Shown piece after piece: positions 35,471-47,766 of a stretch of DNA of 64,000 nt. The notes below the pieces were generated by a model, which was not told the origin of the DNA, did no database searches, and saw nothing but the letters and a program-made list of their open reading frames with translations. Origin of the DNA: Varroa destructor (lineage: Eukaryota; Arthropoda; Arachnida; Mesostigmata; Varroidae); NCBI RefSeq assembly GCF_002443255.2, contig NW_019211454.1, forward strand, positions 23,326,782 through 23,390,781, written 5' to 3'. Each line of letters opens with the position of its first letter. The first letter of the stretch is position 1. Made by a program: the position numbers and the translations under genes.

Positions 35471-38400
35471 GTAGGTTCGCACCAAAAGAGTTCCGGATGT
35501 TCGTGTAAAATCCTTACCCGAGCCCTATGCCACTTCCATCTAAAGTTACAAATGTAATTAGTGTTATTTTTTCATGAAACAAACGATTTATATTGTTTAT
35601 TTCTAATTGTCGACTATATCTACGCTTGAAGTGCAGATAGATAGATAGATGCGCGATAAATCTATTGCGGCTTGAAGAAATTAGAATTGATTAAATGCAA
35701 AATATGATTCTCAAAACACTTTACCTGTTAGCTTTCTATTTAAGGTTGCAAATATACCTGACCTTTAACAAACAGTAAGTGAACCCTAAATTTGCCGTTC
35801 TCGTGTCCACACGGTAGGGCCGTAACGAGTTTGAAATGGTTTCTTCTTGGAGCATGTTATCAAACTGGATAGCATCTAAATCCCTTTAGTCTCCGGCATC
35901 GAAAGGCTACCAGGATCACAGTAGTCAATTGCAGTTGAGAAAGTACGACAGATCCTATCATAGGATGCGTTTAGAACAAAACCGATTGTACTAGATCAGT
36001 TAGTTACGGTTTATATAAGAAGAATCCTTCCAGACACGATGAATATATTTGCTCATCTATCTTCGACTTGCTCTAGCTTCGCCGTCCGAATGATATGGCG
36101 GTCGCCCCACACTCAAAGTCTTTTTATTTTTTCCAGCTATTAAATATGTTTCAGCTAGGCCAAGTGGAGAACTGTGCATGATCGTCATCCTTATTCCTGC
36201 TATATTGTTTCAGGATCTATAGACAAGTGGCACAAATTATCAAAAGTGAAATAGGCATTTGCACGTAAGAAGTATCCTTCTAACAATTGTCGTTGAATCA
36301 GGTAAATGGCGTTTTAACGAGTCCGGGTGCAGATTTAGCGCGCATCATTCGCTTGTTTTCTATCCGTCACGGGCAAATAATTCAACCCACAGCATCACAG
36401 GCAAATGGTGCGCGATACTTAAACGATACGGTAACAGCAACAAATGAAGATTGTTTAATTTGGTGCTGGGAGACGACGCAATGTAACGTTGCCATTTTTG
36501 GCACCCTGGTTAGTATGAATCTACGGATAAATGCACGAATTATTATGGTTTCCAAGTCAATTTTTACCGTTCAGCAATCGAAGTACTCATTTTAACAATG
36601 TTACAATGCCTATTAGATTTTGCGTAAAAATGAGACGTTTTTCGTTTTTACAGACACCATTTGAGAGTGCATGATACCGCTTAAAGACCACCCGTTCAGA
36701 GAGGGAACTGTGATTCCCTCGGAACTCTGCCTAGCTAAACAAATGGACATTGCTGAAAGCAAGAAGATTCATTACATCTACTATTGAATCAGCCAACTGA
36801 ATACATTTTACTTAGTGGCCCGTTCTTAAAGAGTTGCTGTCTAAAGACAATGCTCGTTTCGTTCACCGAGTGCCAGCCAGAGGCTCATTCGCGACAACCA
36901 TGTGTGGAAATAAGCTTCCTATTTGAGGAAAAGTAGCATATCTTCCCTTTGCTACAAGCTGGTGTTCTGCTGACGAGCGAAAAGTAGATGACGGCCTATT
37001 ATCAGTTGCTGTCGTAATAACTAGTGATCCTAAGTAGTCAACACCGTCATAACGCGGCTTCGATACTTGTGAAAAGAGACGAAATACGTTTTTATCCAGA
37101 AATATTCTACTAAAGAGCGTATCTGAAGACATGCCAATCATTTAACTATGTTTCTAGCCAGTAGACTAATTCACAGATCGGGGGAAAGCAGAAACGCATT
37201 TAACACATGATACTCTTGACCGCAACGCGCTTGTCAGAGGACGAGCTTATGGGGAATGATTCCCAATAAACGCCTGCTGATCGTCGATTGTTCCGAAACA
37301 TAAATCGACAGTTCAGTGAAGCAGGATTGATTGCCAACAGGAAATAAGGCTTCGAGAGGTCCAAGAAGGGTTACCTAGAAGATCAAGTCGACGAATTCTT
37401 GTATGAGCGCCTGAGTGCGATGTAAGAACGATTAGGATACTCCAAAGTGAAGAGCTACATCTATACCGTTAGCAACGTGTTCAGATTACATAATGCACGC
37501 ATTAGTGGGCCTATGTGAATCCAGATCATTCACCTTCGGACTGATCAGGTTCGCTGTACCGTATTCATTAAAATACAATCTCAAAGATCTCGCTTAGTAA
37601 TACGCTTTCGTTATAAACGTAAAGGTTACTGTATTTTTGAAATAGCACTTTGAAGGGAATGTGGCGCAAAAAAAACGAGGCGCCAGCACACTTTGGCGCT
37701 ATAGTACGCAAGATATGAGAATGAGTGTGTTTGTCAAAAGGGGCCCGCCGCACGGCCGTCCTGATCACTTCACCTGTCTTTATTTCTTCAAATCCCTGTT
37801 GAATCGTGAACCCTGAAGAGCTAATCGCGATAAGTTCTTTGATCGTTAAATAAAATACTACTTGATATCGTAAAAAAAAAAACGTTACTTTATTTCTTAC
37901 TAGAATCGAGACTTTCCTATGGTTAACGGTTTTCGGCTACGAGTTGTCACATCCGTCACTTGAGCTAAAGAACTAAAGTATCTACCTTGAGGATGTGTGT
38001 ATATATATATATGTGTTTAAATATTTGGAGAATCTTCATTCTACATCTGTTAAAGTAGCAGGAAATATGTGAACTATTAAACAATCAAGTTTTAAAATGA
38101 GCGAGTTTTGTCGAAGAGGCTGTCCAGCAGTTTACTGCAGCGTATGACGGTGCGCCGCATTTGGGCCATATCGCACCATGTTCTATACAGACAGACGTAA
38201 CCCTCAGCAAATGAAAATCTACTGTCGCACAAATGATCCGATGAAGCCTGTCTACCGTGAAACGTATACCTATATTCGAAAATTCGTTCTGCCCGGCCCT
38301 TTCCAGCCTCCATTTAGCACAATTAGAATATTATAAAACTCAGTATCGATGTGCTGATTAACCCACATAAGATAGGAATCGGCAGTTTCTAGCTGCACCT

Positions 38401-41400
38401 CGAGTCCTACTATGAATAGCGATGTGTCACCTAAAGAATATGCGTATTTGTTTTAGCACGTTTTAGGAACAAGGTTCAAGTCTTTCGAGCTGCTTTAATA
38501 AGAAGTGTTTCCACACAATTTGTATTCCGTGGGAAGCAATCCAGCCAACTTTTATTTTTAACAAGGCCATAACTTTGCTCAAGTAAATACTTAATGGTAT
38601 ATTCCTACATTCGCAACCATCGTTTGCTGCGCTCTATTCATGATATGCTATGCGAAACTCGGGCATTCACCCCTATACAACTGAAGCTACCGACGTACTT
38701 CAAAACCGTTCTGTCGAACGATGCGCACATGCGGAGGCGATGGCCTCCACGGCAAAACTTCATGGCATCTCTCTGGCATATATTACGACGGCCTGGCGCA
38801 CGCGCAGTGAACAGGAAGCCGGCTTCTTTCAAAAATGACAGAATCGTCGGCATACAGAAATCCTTTTACCTGTTTCGCTGGAGTGATAGGCTATTCAAGA
38901 ACGGAAAGAAAAGAAGAGGGTTCAAGTTATCATTCTGCGCGATACCAGTTGGTGAAACGAGTCACTCTACATAGAATACTTGAGTTTTTTTTCGGTATCG
39001 CTCTGGTAAAATGCAGCATGCTCTGTGAGACTTCGTATTCTGCTAGCCTTATTAAAACCCATTCTCTGTCAGCTATATTGAACGCCGACTTAAAACCCCC
39101 AACACAGCGAAGAACACCTGTACGGGTCCGCGACAGACTCAATGCGGTATATCACATGTTGTGCGAATCGTGGGTGCTATGAAAAATCCGCAAGAAACAA
39201 TTGTTCAGCCGGAATCCATGAACGAGCACCCAACAATGTCGTCAACTGGCGTGTATTGAGTTGACCAGAAAGTTCATAGCAAAAGCTTTCGTTTGCGGTC
39301 GCCCTCCATAAAGCCGAGTCAAGTGGGTGGCTTTCTGGATAATGCGTTGGGGAGGGTAGCCGTCCTCTGGCTTGGTGGTAGGCATCCATGTCGAAAGTAA
39401 GCACTACACTTGTCTAGCGGTATAGGCTAAGCGCTCATTGTGGGTCAGGTCCGATCCAGCTGCCTCGTTCGATTGAACCTGTCCAAGGAAGCGAAGTACC
39501 TCAAACACAGAGAATCTATCTTCTAACTCCTCATGCATTCTGACTGTTTGGTCTTCCCAAGTACTAGTGTACATAGGCAGGATTTGTGCAGTGGTGCACG
39601 CCGCCGCATCCTTCGAAAGTAGTTTATCAGCTCCCCGGAAGTTAGCTATAGCCAACTGTATGGTTCCCCTTCCGCTTGTATTACTGACCAGCACAAAGCG
39701 CTACTGACGAGCTGACTCGAATATTTGCGAATGCCAATTTTTCAGAATACCACCAATTGACCCATGGCCGGGCAACCCTTCGCCGTTTCCCCCGACAGAC
39801 GTAGCGCGGCTGCGGCCAATTTACAGCTTATAGCGGACGCACGGCCGCCATAATAACATAGATTAAGCCTAGCCGAATTGCTAGCAGCATTGTCTTTTGA
39901 ATTTCGTTGAATATGTCGTATAACATGTTCCATGGCGAGCTGTGGCTAGAGGAAAGTGTTCTTCCAACAGGCTAGGTCCTTTTATGGTGCTTGGTCTGTA
40001 GACCTATTAGCGTTAGAGGTAAACGAAATAAAGATATTTGGCCGCACGTATACACGTGCGGAGACAAGAAATGTATCGCTCGTATCGAGAAGAAGAACAT
40101 AGGGTTTTCAGGTTATATATGTCACCTCAAGTCATAACAACTCAGCAATTTCCTAATTCACTACTCCAGTTTTGTTCAACTGTCCAGATGTAGGACGAAA
40201 GCTCAAATTATCCAGAGACTTCTACTCTATTTTATTTGTATGTATGTACGTATGTACACATTAACTTATTGAATGATCGCCGTTTTTCGAAGATTTTCAC
40301 GAGAATAGAATTACAGAATAAAGCATAAGACAACGATATGGCGACTGATCTAGTTAGATATCTTCTAATCATAGTACCGTGTATCATATTTACGTACAGC
40401 TTGAATGAATACATAGGAAAATATCTTTATTTTAAGCAATGAATGCTTTGAAAGTGATAAATTTCCGCAAGTTTTTGCAAGTCTTCAATGAAAAAGCAAA
40501 AGAAGATGATAATAAACATTTCAATGGTCATTCGTTGTTTGCTTACATTAATGTTTTTTACTTAAAATATTATGTGTGTTTTTTTATTTTCGTCTAATGA
40601 TTAAGCGCAAATAGTTTTTTTGCTACGGCTAAATAGAAAAGTCCTTTTGAAAAAATTCAGTATTTTCTTGCGTCTTCGCAGATGTTAAGATTGTACTGTT
40701 AGTTTACCCGTAAATAATTGTATGATTAAAAAGCGACAATATTGAAATAGTGTAAAAACATATTTGTTGTTTAGGAAGATCATGTTTATATTTCATTGTA
40801 GCCTCCTTGTAATTAATTTGGACAACGTCTTAGTAGAACAAGAATTACAATATGTACACTGTCAAATAGAACAACGAGCTACTGCTAATCTCTAATGTTA
40901 ATTAAAATTATTTGAAATGAAACCAAGAAGGAACTCGATACTGTTTGGTCAATTTAGGACGAAAACACAGTCGTCTTTCGGGACACCTACAGTTGCTATA
41001 GTGATCAGTAGACAAAAACATAAGAAGCAATTTTAGCGGTAAGCAAGCGAAGAATATGACTAGAGTGAAACGCTGAAAACCAGTCACGTATAATCTGTTA
41101 ATGTACAATAATAAAAAAATCGTTTTGCAAAAGGCTGTCGCTAATTGATAATTGATTTCAATCATTTGCGCAGGGTCGGTCGTCAGAGCTGCTGGATAAT
41201 TTTCGCGATGGTAGCGCTGTCATAACGAGTTTACCTACCCGGCGAAAGGACACAGGGGTCAACATTCGAACACGGCGCCGTAGACCAGCGCATTTTCGTC
41301 TTTCGACTAAAAAAAGAAAAGAGAAATAGAAAAGATTATGTATATTGGAATTGCTTGTTTTAGCTGACCCCGATAGTTATGATCAATCGTATTGAGGCCC

Positions 41401-44400
41401 TTACCCAAAAGTATCTCTGCGGCAGTTTTTCCTGGAAAATTGAGAGCGGGCTATGGAAAAGCTTTTGAAGCGATTGAGTCAGGCTTTCAGAGTAAACATT
41501 TGTACCTATAACAGGCAAAATATACTTATTCATATCCACTAAGGAGGTAGAAGGTGCATGACTCGCCGAATGTTTAAAAGCAGTCGATCGTATATTGTAA
41601 CAAGTGGAATACGTTACAGCGGGTGATGGCAGGAGTCGTAAACTGGTACAAAGAAAAACCCCGCAGAACAAAGCGTAGAAGGGCCCATATACAGAGCTAT
41701 AGAACATAATATAAGTCGTACATACGCAAGGCTTCACATCGGGTAAAAACGTAATGATGCTGGAAGCAAATGAGAAGACATCAGGATGCAGCAGCCGAAT
41801 GGAATAAGGGTTAAATGCACATTGATGGGCTATACCTATTTTCGAATAGAAATATTTCCAACAATACAAAACACTTTAAAAATGATTATGTCTTAACTGG
41901 GCGATCTTGCCAGTATATTGTTACAAGCTTCAATGATTTCTTCAATATAGAAATGCTTTACAGAGGGTGGAAGAGGTGCAAGGAAGAGATGTTGTGAGTC
42001 GGAAGTGCTATTTGTTCGACTGCGGCCCTGGAAGTCGCCTGTGCAGCTTCACGGAGAACGAGAACTATATCACATCGTGCCTCACCCATGGATTGCCAAA
42101 CCACGCTCATGGTCACTCGCAGTTACAGAAGCAAACAGGAACTTACCCTTACCAGTTAACTGCAGATGATTCAGCCTCTCAGGGCAAGAGCTCAATACAG
42201 GATCTTAACAACAGTAAGAACAATGGCCTCCGCGGTTTGGAGAAATCTAAGAATAACCCAGATACTAAAGGTACAACCTTTGAATATTTTATATATTGAT
42301 TTAAATTCAAAATTATCATTGAATACTATCGCCTCCAGAGAACTAGCCACCTTCTAGAGCCCGCTCTGTTTCGTAATTATAGATGAAACAGCCAAATTAC
42401 CAACAGTAAACTGCGCTTTTTTGTGTGTATCTATTTAATTTCCAGCGTAAAAGTCCACTCACTCTTGATTAGCTTAAGATTTTACTAATAAATACTCGAT
42501 ATGCTGAACGGCTCTCTGGATTTACTCGTTGTCTATGTAGACTGTGAAAAAGCTTCACCCAGTTAAATATAGAAGTGCATAAATAAGCAACAGGTCGAAA
42601 ACAGCTTATCAAAGTATTACCTCAGACTCTAAGCTATCTGTTATACCGTTGTATTACGTGAGAAAGAGATTGTTCTCACGTAAGAGTTCTCATACCGCTG
42701 ACAGGTGGAAACGAAAGTCCACTTGGTGGATGTTTCCGATGTCTCGACGATTCTTCATGCATTTCTACGGCAAAACTTTGCAATGGGGAAATCGATTGTA
42801 GAGACCGAAGTGACGAAACTTCATGCCAAAATAACATCTACAACAAAAGCAACAAAAACTACTTCAGGTAATGAGGTTGTAACATAAACAATGTCGATTT
42901 TTCATTTTATAATCAGCGTAGCAAAAAAAAAGGCTAGCAAATATATAATTTATTGTATAATTGCTGTCACGTCTCGCTACCTTCTCCCATCTATCAATGA
43001 AGCAATTTATTATATAAGTAACTCTACCTCACCAGAAATGATCAGGTATTATTCAACAAGGCTTCTTTTCTCTAATAAACGTACGGTTTTCTATTTCATT
43101 TGGCAATGAACAGAAAAGATGAATGGGAATCTGGTGGTTACAAGAGAGCGTTTTGCTCTTGCACAGCAGTTTTAGCACCGCTTACCATGTATGATCCGGC
43201 ATTTCTCGTTACCTATCGAGTCTTTCATATTGAAAAGCCTAGTTCGCTTAAAGCAGTTGGCCCATATGGAGGTTCCTGTTAACAGTCATCTTCTATTCGA
43301 ATAATTCCCAGTGTATAAAATCGCTTCTGTATCTCAAACCCAAACCATAGTCCTCGTGAGATGAAGATCTGGCCAACTCTGAGCTTAAGCGTATCTTCCT
43401 GGATTATTAATGTCACTCCATGCTTTACAGCGACGAAGATACACCATCCTTCTCGTCCGTCACAGCTACCGGGCGAAATGTTCAAGCCCAATGTGCCTAA
43501 TACCGTCTCTAGCACACCATAGTTTCTAATTTCTGATGAAGATTGATGCATTCAAAAAATACACGACGATTTTATGATGTAACATTGGCCTGTTAACGAA
43601 CTGTTTACTTTTTGAAGCTTTCATCGAGTGAAATAGGGTAGATGTTTTATTTGTCTCCCGAGAAACGTCCATATCTAAGGCTTAAACTCGGCGTAAATTT
43701 TGAATATTGGACTTTGAATATTGATAAAGCTTAATAGAGATACGATTTAGTTGAAATTAATAGATATACTGCTTACATTTTTACGTTAGGTATCGGGGTG
43801 GCGAGCCAGAGGATCAGATGGTATACGCGGCGGATTCATCTGTACGTCTGAAGTCTGTTCATCATCGTCCAGATCAAGCAGACAGTAAAGCAAAAGGACA
43901 TAGCCATTTTGGTACCTCGAGAATAGGTCAAGAAAGGCACTCAACGCCGCTCCAAGGCCAGGCCCAAATCTTAAACGCAAAAGAGACTTCAACGTTAAAA
44001 GTTAAGAAACCGGATCAGCACGATGATGGCTACGAACATGATTCACCCAGTATGAGTATAAGTCTTACGCAGGTAAGCTAAGCAAAAAAAAACTAAATTA
44101 CATTATAAAAAAAAATGAGCTAAGATGCACATTAAAAGAAGAGGAAATACTTTGCATGCTTGTTACTTACGAGTTAGGCTAAATGGATATTAACAAACAT
44201 CCTGGTAAAATGATTATTGAAACGCGTAACAAGACCCCGAAAACTTCTTTATATATATATACTAAATGTGTAATAGTATATCTAAGTTATTGTTTGTTTG
44301 CAACACTTTCACCTCTATGTGAAATCCCGTATATAAAGTTATATAATCGGTATCTTAGTAAATAGCTTCCGTAACGAAGCCTTATTTAATTTATGCGACT

Positions 44401-44650
44401 TATGAGTGATAATAGTGATACGACCACATATTTGATCATCCTCATGCTGCTGCTGCTGCTGTTGACCATGATCATGTTGCTGATGTTATTTTCGCTGCAG
44501 GTGGACTCCGGTGAAAAACATGCAAGTCCTGCTGAGGCCCAATCTGGAGTGATACTAGCGATCGCCCTTGGCCTTTGCGTAACTGCACTTCTGCTCGTCC
44601 TGGTCGGATGCAAACTACGTCTGGTCAGGAGGTTGGGTCACGCTTTGTAG
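35408..44650 (+). CDS. LRP11-like receptor: signal peptide, MANSC, LDLa, TM (6 coding exons)
   Basis: Spliced gene assembled here: 35408-35470, 36302-36508, 41964-42270, 42705-42867, 43790-44072, 44501-44650. The total is 1,173 nt, 390 residues plus stop, and all junction phases agree. Signal peptide 1-21 (MFLLMFTGLAFAMFVIASVLQ minus its last residue is almost all hydrophobic). MANSC domain with exactly seven cysteines (72, 76, 82, 105, 110, 117, 129; DCLIWCWETTQC..KCYLFDC). LDL-receptor class A domain 202-233 with six cysteines and the acidic DCRDRSDE calcium motif. Low-complexity linker 247-355. Transmembrane span about 357-378. Twelve-residue basic tail. MANSC plus LDLa plus TM is the layout of LRP11 (which also has PKD, absent here); tail start CKLRLVRR is like that family. 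Type I surface protein; ligand unknown. An in-frame stop at 35363 precedes the start codon. Confidence 0.8.
35471..36301 (+). other. LRP11-like intron 1
   Basis: 831 bp, GTAGGT..AATCAG. Contains a short GATA repeat near 35637. Nothing else seen. Confidence 0.6.
36302..36508 (+). CDS. LRP11-like exon 2: MANSC domain, first half
   Basis: Acceptor GAATCAG|GTAAAT, donor CCCTG|GTTAGT, phase 0 in and out. It encodes YLNDTVTATNEDCLIWCWET then TQCNVAIFGTL, the first three cysteines of the MANSC domain (C-x3-C-x5-C). A stop at 36281 in this frame limits the exon to this acceptor. Confidence 0.8.
37290..37503 (+). pseudogene. Decayed coding fragment, unidentified
   Basis: The + strand frame reads INRQFSEAGLIANRK*GFER then LEDQVDEFLYERLSAM*ERL then GYSKVKSYIYTVSNVFRLHN, a protein-like amphipathic sequence broken by in-frame stops. 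It may be part of a transposon protein. I do not recognise the family. Confidence 0.3.
38092..39694 (-). mobile_element. Degenerate non-LTR (LINE) reverse transcriptase
   Basis: - strand pieces occur in RT order. FSVFEVLRFLGQ..AAGSDLTHNERL (about 39.5 kb) resembles the F..EV..AL....APGPD.I.NE.LK start. GGFKSAFNIADREWVLIRLA (about 39.05 kb) resembles the (K)AFD.VWH..LI.KL motif. LKYVGSFSCIG..ARVSHSI (about 38.7 kb) resembles the KYLG motif, and a region at 38.1-38.3 kb resembles the C-terminal end. Frameshifts and stops separate them, so it is inactive. It lies antisense in the intron of the LRP11-like gene. Confidence 0.6.
41964..42270 (+). CDS. LRP11-like exon 3: MANSC domain, second half
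   Basis: Acceptor TTTACAG|AGGGTG, donor TAAAG|GTACAA, phase 0 in and 1 out. It encodes SRKCYLFDCGPGSRLCSFTE and ITSC, the last four MANSC cysteines, followed by a Gln/Asn/Lys/Ser-rich linker of about 60 residues with several His. Confidence 0.78.
42271..42704 (+). other. LRP11-like intron 3
   Basis: 434 bp, GTACAA..CTGACAG, AT-rich. Nothing else seen. Confidence 0.65.
42705..42867 (+). CDS. LRP11-like exon 4: LDL-receptor class A domain
   Basis: Acceptor CTGACAG|GTGGAAAC, donor TTCAG|GTAATG, phase 1 in and 2 out. In the spliced frame it encodes CFRCLDDSSCISTAKLCNGE then IDCRDRSDETSC, a complete LDLa repeat with six cysteines and acidic Ca-binding residues. The longest unspliced frame here is a different one and is not coding. 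Confidence 0.85.
42868..43789 (+). other. LRP11-like intron 4
   Basis: 922 bp, GTAATG..ACGTTAG. A 90-codon - strand frame (43279-43551) and a 60-codon + strand frame (43100-43282) occur; neither shows a recognised family. Nothing else seen. Confidence 0.6.
43790..44072 (+). CDS. LRP11-like exon 5: juxtamembrane linker
   Basis: Acceptor GTTAG|GTATCG, donor ACGCAG|GTAAGC, phase 2 in and 0 out. It encodes about 95 hydrophilic residues rich in Asp, His, Lys, Ser and Gln with no cysteine, a flexible extracellular stalk. Confidence 0.72.
44073..44500 (+). other. LRP11-like intron 5
   Basis: 428 bp, GTAAGC..GCTGCAG, with a CTG microsatellite (44445-44464) just upstream of the acceptor. Translation through it would give a false second hydrophobic run. 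Confidence 0.65.
44501..44650 (+). CDS. LRP11-like exon 6: transmembrane segment and short tail
   Basis: Acceptor TCGCTGCAG|GTGGAC, phase 0, stop TAG 44648-44650. It encodes SGVILAIALGLCVTALLLVL then VGCKLRLVRRLGHAL. One membrane span with a positively charged stop-transfer sequence and a 12-residue cytoplasmic tail. LRP11 proteins generally have a longer conserved tail; I could not find one downstream. Confidence 0.75.
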   Translation: MDSGEKHASPAEAQSGVILAIALGLCVTALLLVLVGCKLRLVRRLGHAL

Positions 44651-45013
44651 CCTCAACCATTCTCAGTTTCTCCTTAGCCCCGGGGCCTAGATCGCTTGAC
44701 GAGTCCCCGATTTGTAGAAGATTGTTTGTTATCGAAGTCCGCGTTTATATACGCACCCATTCTAACCAACCAATGCCTCTATCCAAAAGATTCGTTGGAA
44801 CATATGGTTCTTCTCAATTTAGTAAAGCCTTAACAAAAGTATCTAAACACTCGACAATAATTAAATCTATGTTCTGCTAAGTGACACACTTATTTCTTCA
44901 AATAGTACAAGAAAAGATAGATGTAACGTTTGGAATATGTGGTCTGCCTTGTTCATTAGGAGACTCGTAAATTGGAGACGCGAAAACCGCAAAGGACTTA
45001 GCCTGCTTGCGGA

Positions 45014-45058
45014 TGATGTCGATGATGACGACGACGATGATGAAGATGAAGACGCTGT
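45014..45058. repeat. GAT/GAC trinucleotide-rich tract
   Basis: Imperfect GAT/GAC/GAA repeat, about 45 bp, with a few interruptions. Confidence 0.75.
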
Positions 45059-47712
45059 TCATGGGATTATTTAAACGTTTAAAGGCCGGGAAAATGGACG
45101 CCGACGACTGACTTAAGCCAACATCCGCTACGAATAACAACCGCTACACGGATGTCTCGTGACACGATCTAAGTGACGGAAAAGTTGCGGCGTCCGTTAA
45201 TTACAGGACAACAGGAGCCATGATTCCAGTACTATGCACCATACGTGAAGTGACTAAGCACAAAAACCCAAAAGACTTCTCTAAATTGTGCTATATTGAC
45301 TGGTATTATTGACGTTGCTGTTAATTTACGTTGTTGGACGAATTTGTCTGACAATATTATTTCATTTCTACACAAGTTAACAAAGTACGATGATAATTTA
45401 ATGACCAATCACCATTAAGGCTGCTCGTATGAGCCAAGGGTGGGCAGGGGAACAGGGTAAAAGCTGGTCCTCTAGCGCCTGATGATCGCTAGCTAGAATA
45501 TACGACGCTCCTATGATACGTGGCGATGTGCGTTTAGGCGCAAGTACTAAGTATATTACCATATCAGTCTGTTTCCTCATCTTTAAAATAACAAACATAT
45601 TGCCTGAAATATGGTTCAAACGTTTATTCTAAGTGATCGCGTGACCTGCTTATGACTCATGACTAGTATGATCCTGTTAAGTACTTCATTATAATTATTA
45701 TTAGTACTTTATTAGCAGTACTACTTACAAGACGTGAAAGCTCTTTGAAGTCGTTACGTACGTATACATGTATCTACGCAGGTATAGCTAAAGATATACC
45801 TAGTGCATCGAGTGAAATAGGTTATTGTGATTACGATGAGGATTATTGTTATTATTATATAATTTATTGTTATACTATATAACTGTACAATTCCTGGTTA
45901 TAGACGTATGCGTTATTACTTACTGTGTTTTATATATAATGTATTACTTTGTATAACGACGCGCTTCAAATAATCTAGGGGCGGAGATTATATTGATCCT
46001 CACTCAGTTAAATAGACCAGCCGAAGTGCCCCAAGTTATGGTACAGAGCTAAAATTGTTTCCATATTACTCAACTGTTCTCACTCAAAGTTCTAAATCTC
46101 TCTGTCGATTCCTTTTGTTGTTCTAACCTCCTTAAAGGATTATTTCATTTCTTGAGCATTCTAGGGGAGTAGTTTTGTCAAATTAAACAGTAATGGAAAT
46201 ATTTATATTGGTAGCAGCAGTGGCCATTTTCAATTAGTGTCGTAGCTAGGCTTTGCCAATAGTACCAGACAATTACATATTACGAGCAGAATTCATGATA
46301 TATACACGCAGACTAGTCTCATACATTTTTACAAACAGTATTACATAAGTTACCATCTTCATCCACAGCCAAATTGATCGATATACAACATTTATATGTA
46401 AAAACTATGTAAAGAGTGTTATTTTGCGGGTTCGGTTTGTATTGGTACGCTAGAACGCAGTCACTTGATGTATCCCTGGGCTACCTTATACGATTTGTAA
46501 TAACGCTGACTAGATAGCAAATATGCACGGACTTGACCTTAACCTGAACTTTTACAATGGACGAACAATACCCAAGCAGAACAGTACGTGGGTACCAATC
46601 TATTGTTATTTGATTGTGTAGGACACTCACGGCTTCTAGCAACGTTTCGGCGTTGAGTCCAAACTTTCACAGGCCGACTGCTAAAGCCTGCTGAAATTTA
46701 GACGTGTATTGAACGGAGAAGAAAGGTCGAAATGGGAAAAATTGGGTGTTCCTATCGGGGCTTAAGTATAAAGCATTCTCAGAAGCTAGTAAATCCATAT
46801 AAAGACTCGGAAATTGTTGTGAAGATCTTATTAATGATAGGGAATAGCGCTTTTTCTTCCGTTATAACATGATACCTGTATAAGGTGTAAACGTCAATAC
46901 TGCCGCCTCTGTCGCTAAGCGGCCCTATACACCTATATATGTGTATAAACCTATGGACGGAACATGTGCGGCCATTCGGGGATCTTTCAAGCAGTTATTC
47001 GGTTCATTATTTACGTCGACTAAATTCATCCGTCAAGAAATAAAAAAAATACGCTCTCTCCATGAGAGCCTGCATAGGGCTCGATATATACGGCCAGAAT
47101 CCACATAACACAGTACCAATACATTCTGTTGCTAGCGTTTTTCATACACTTTTTTTGTAAATAGCCGATTTCAGATAATAAATACTAACTGAAATAATAG
47201 CTTATGAAGGTGTATCGCACCGATTTATTTTTTGCCGTTTTCAGCGCTCTAGTGGTTATAGTCTCTCCATAATTTGGGACAGTTGGATAACTAGCAGTCT
47301 ACTAGGCTGCTTTACGTTAGTGTGAATCTGGTATCCCTAAAAAGTCGTTAATATCTCGAAGCCGAAAGTCGTTGTACTGTGAGTAGGAAGTTCAATGCGC
47401 AGCTTCTGGAGTTGGCAAGTTTAAGTTCTAATAGCGCGCGATAAAAATCACAGAAGTGGCAGGATAAGAGGACAGAGCGATGAGGGAATGAACGGTTGAA
47501 TATAGCAGTGACGAAACGATATACCGATGTTCTTGTTCGACATAAAAAGAAAATGTTTCTCTACATGCATTGTCTGGCACCCACTTATACCACGATATGT
47601 TGTCTGTGTCCATCATAGGATATAGTTTAGTTTAGCAAAACGATGAGCTACGCAAGAGTTGAGTTAACGCAGTAAGAACGATAGTAACTTTCGAAATGGC
47701 TCACAATTGGCT

Positions 47713-47714
<2 letters not shown>

Positions 47715-47762
<48 letters not shown>
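47715..47762. repeat. (AT)24 microsatellite
   Basis: Perfect AT dinucleotide repeat, 48 bp. Confidence 0.95.

Positions 47763-47766
<4 letters not shown>

Larger units (their letters stand above)
36509..41963 (+). other. LRP11-like intron 2 (5.5 kb)
   Basis: Splits the MANSC domain. It holds a decayed LINE on the - strand (38.1-39.7 kb) and an unidentified decayed frame at 37.29-37.50 kb. A 169-codon frame on the - strand at 41360-41869 has no family match. The rest is AT-rich. Confidence 0.65.

Noticed and set aside
41360..41869. 169-codon - strand frame near the end of receptor intron 2
   Set aside because: Tyr/Phe/Ser-rich, no domain, no conserved motif; likely chance in AT-rich DNA. A nested gene cannot be fully excluded.
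43279..43551. 90-codon - strand frame in receptor intron 4
   Set aside because: Looks protein-like but I could not match it to any family or find supporting splice sites.
44393..44500. Leucine-rich hydrophobic run just before the TM exon of the receptor
   Set aside because: It comes from translating a CTG microsatellite in the intron; a clean acceptor (GCTGCAG) starts the real exon at 44501.
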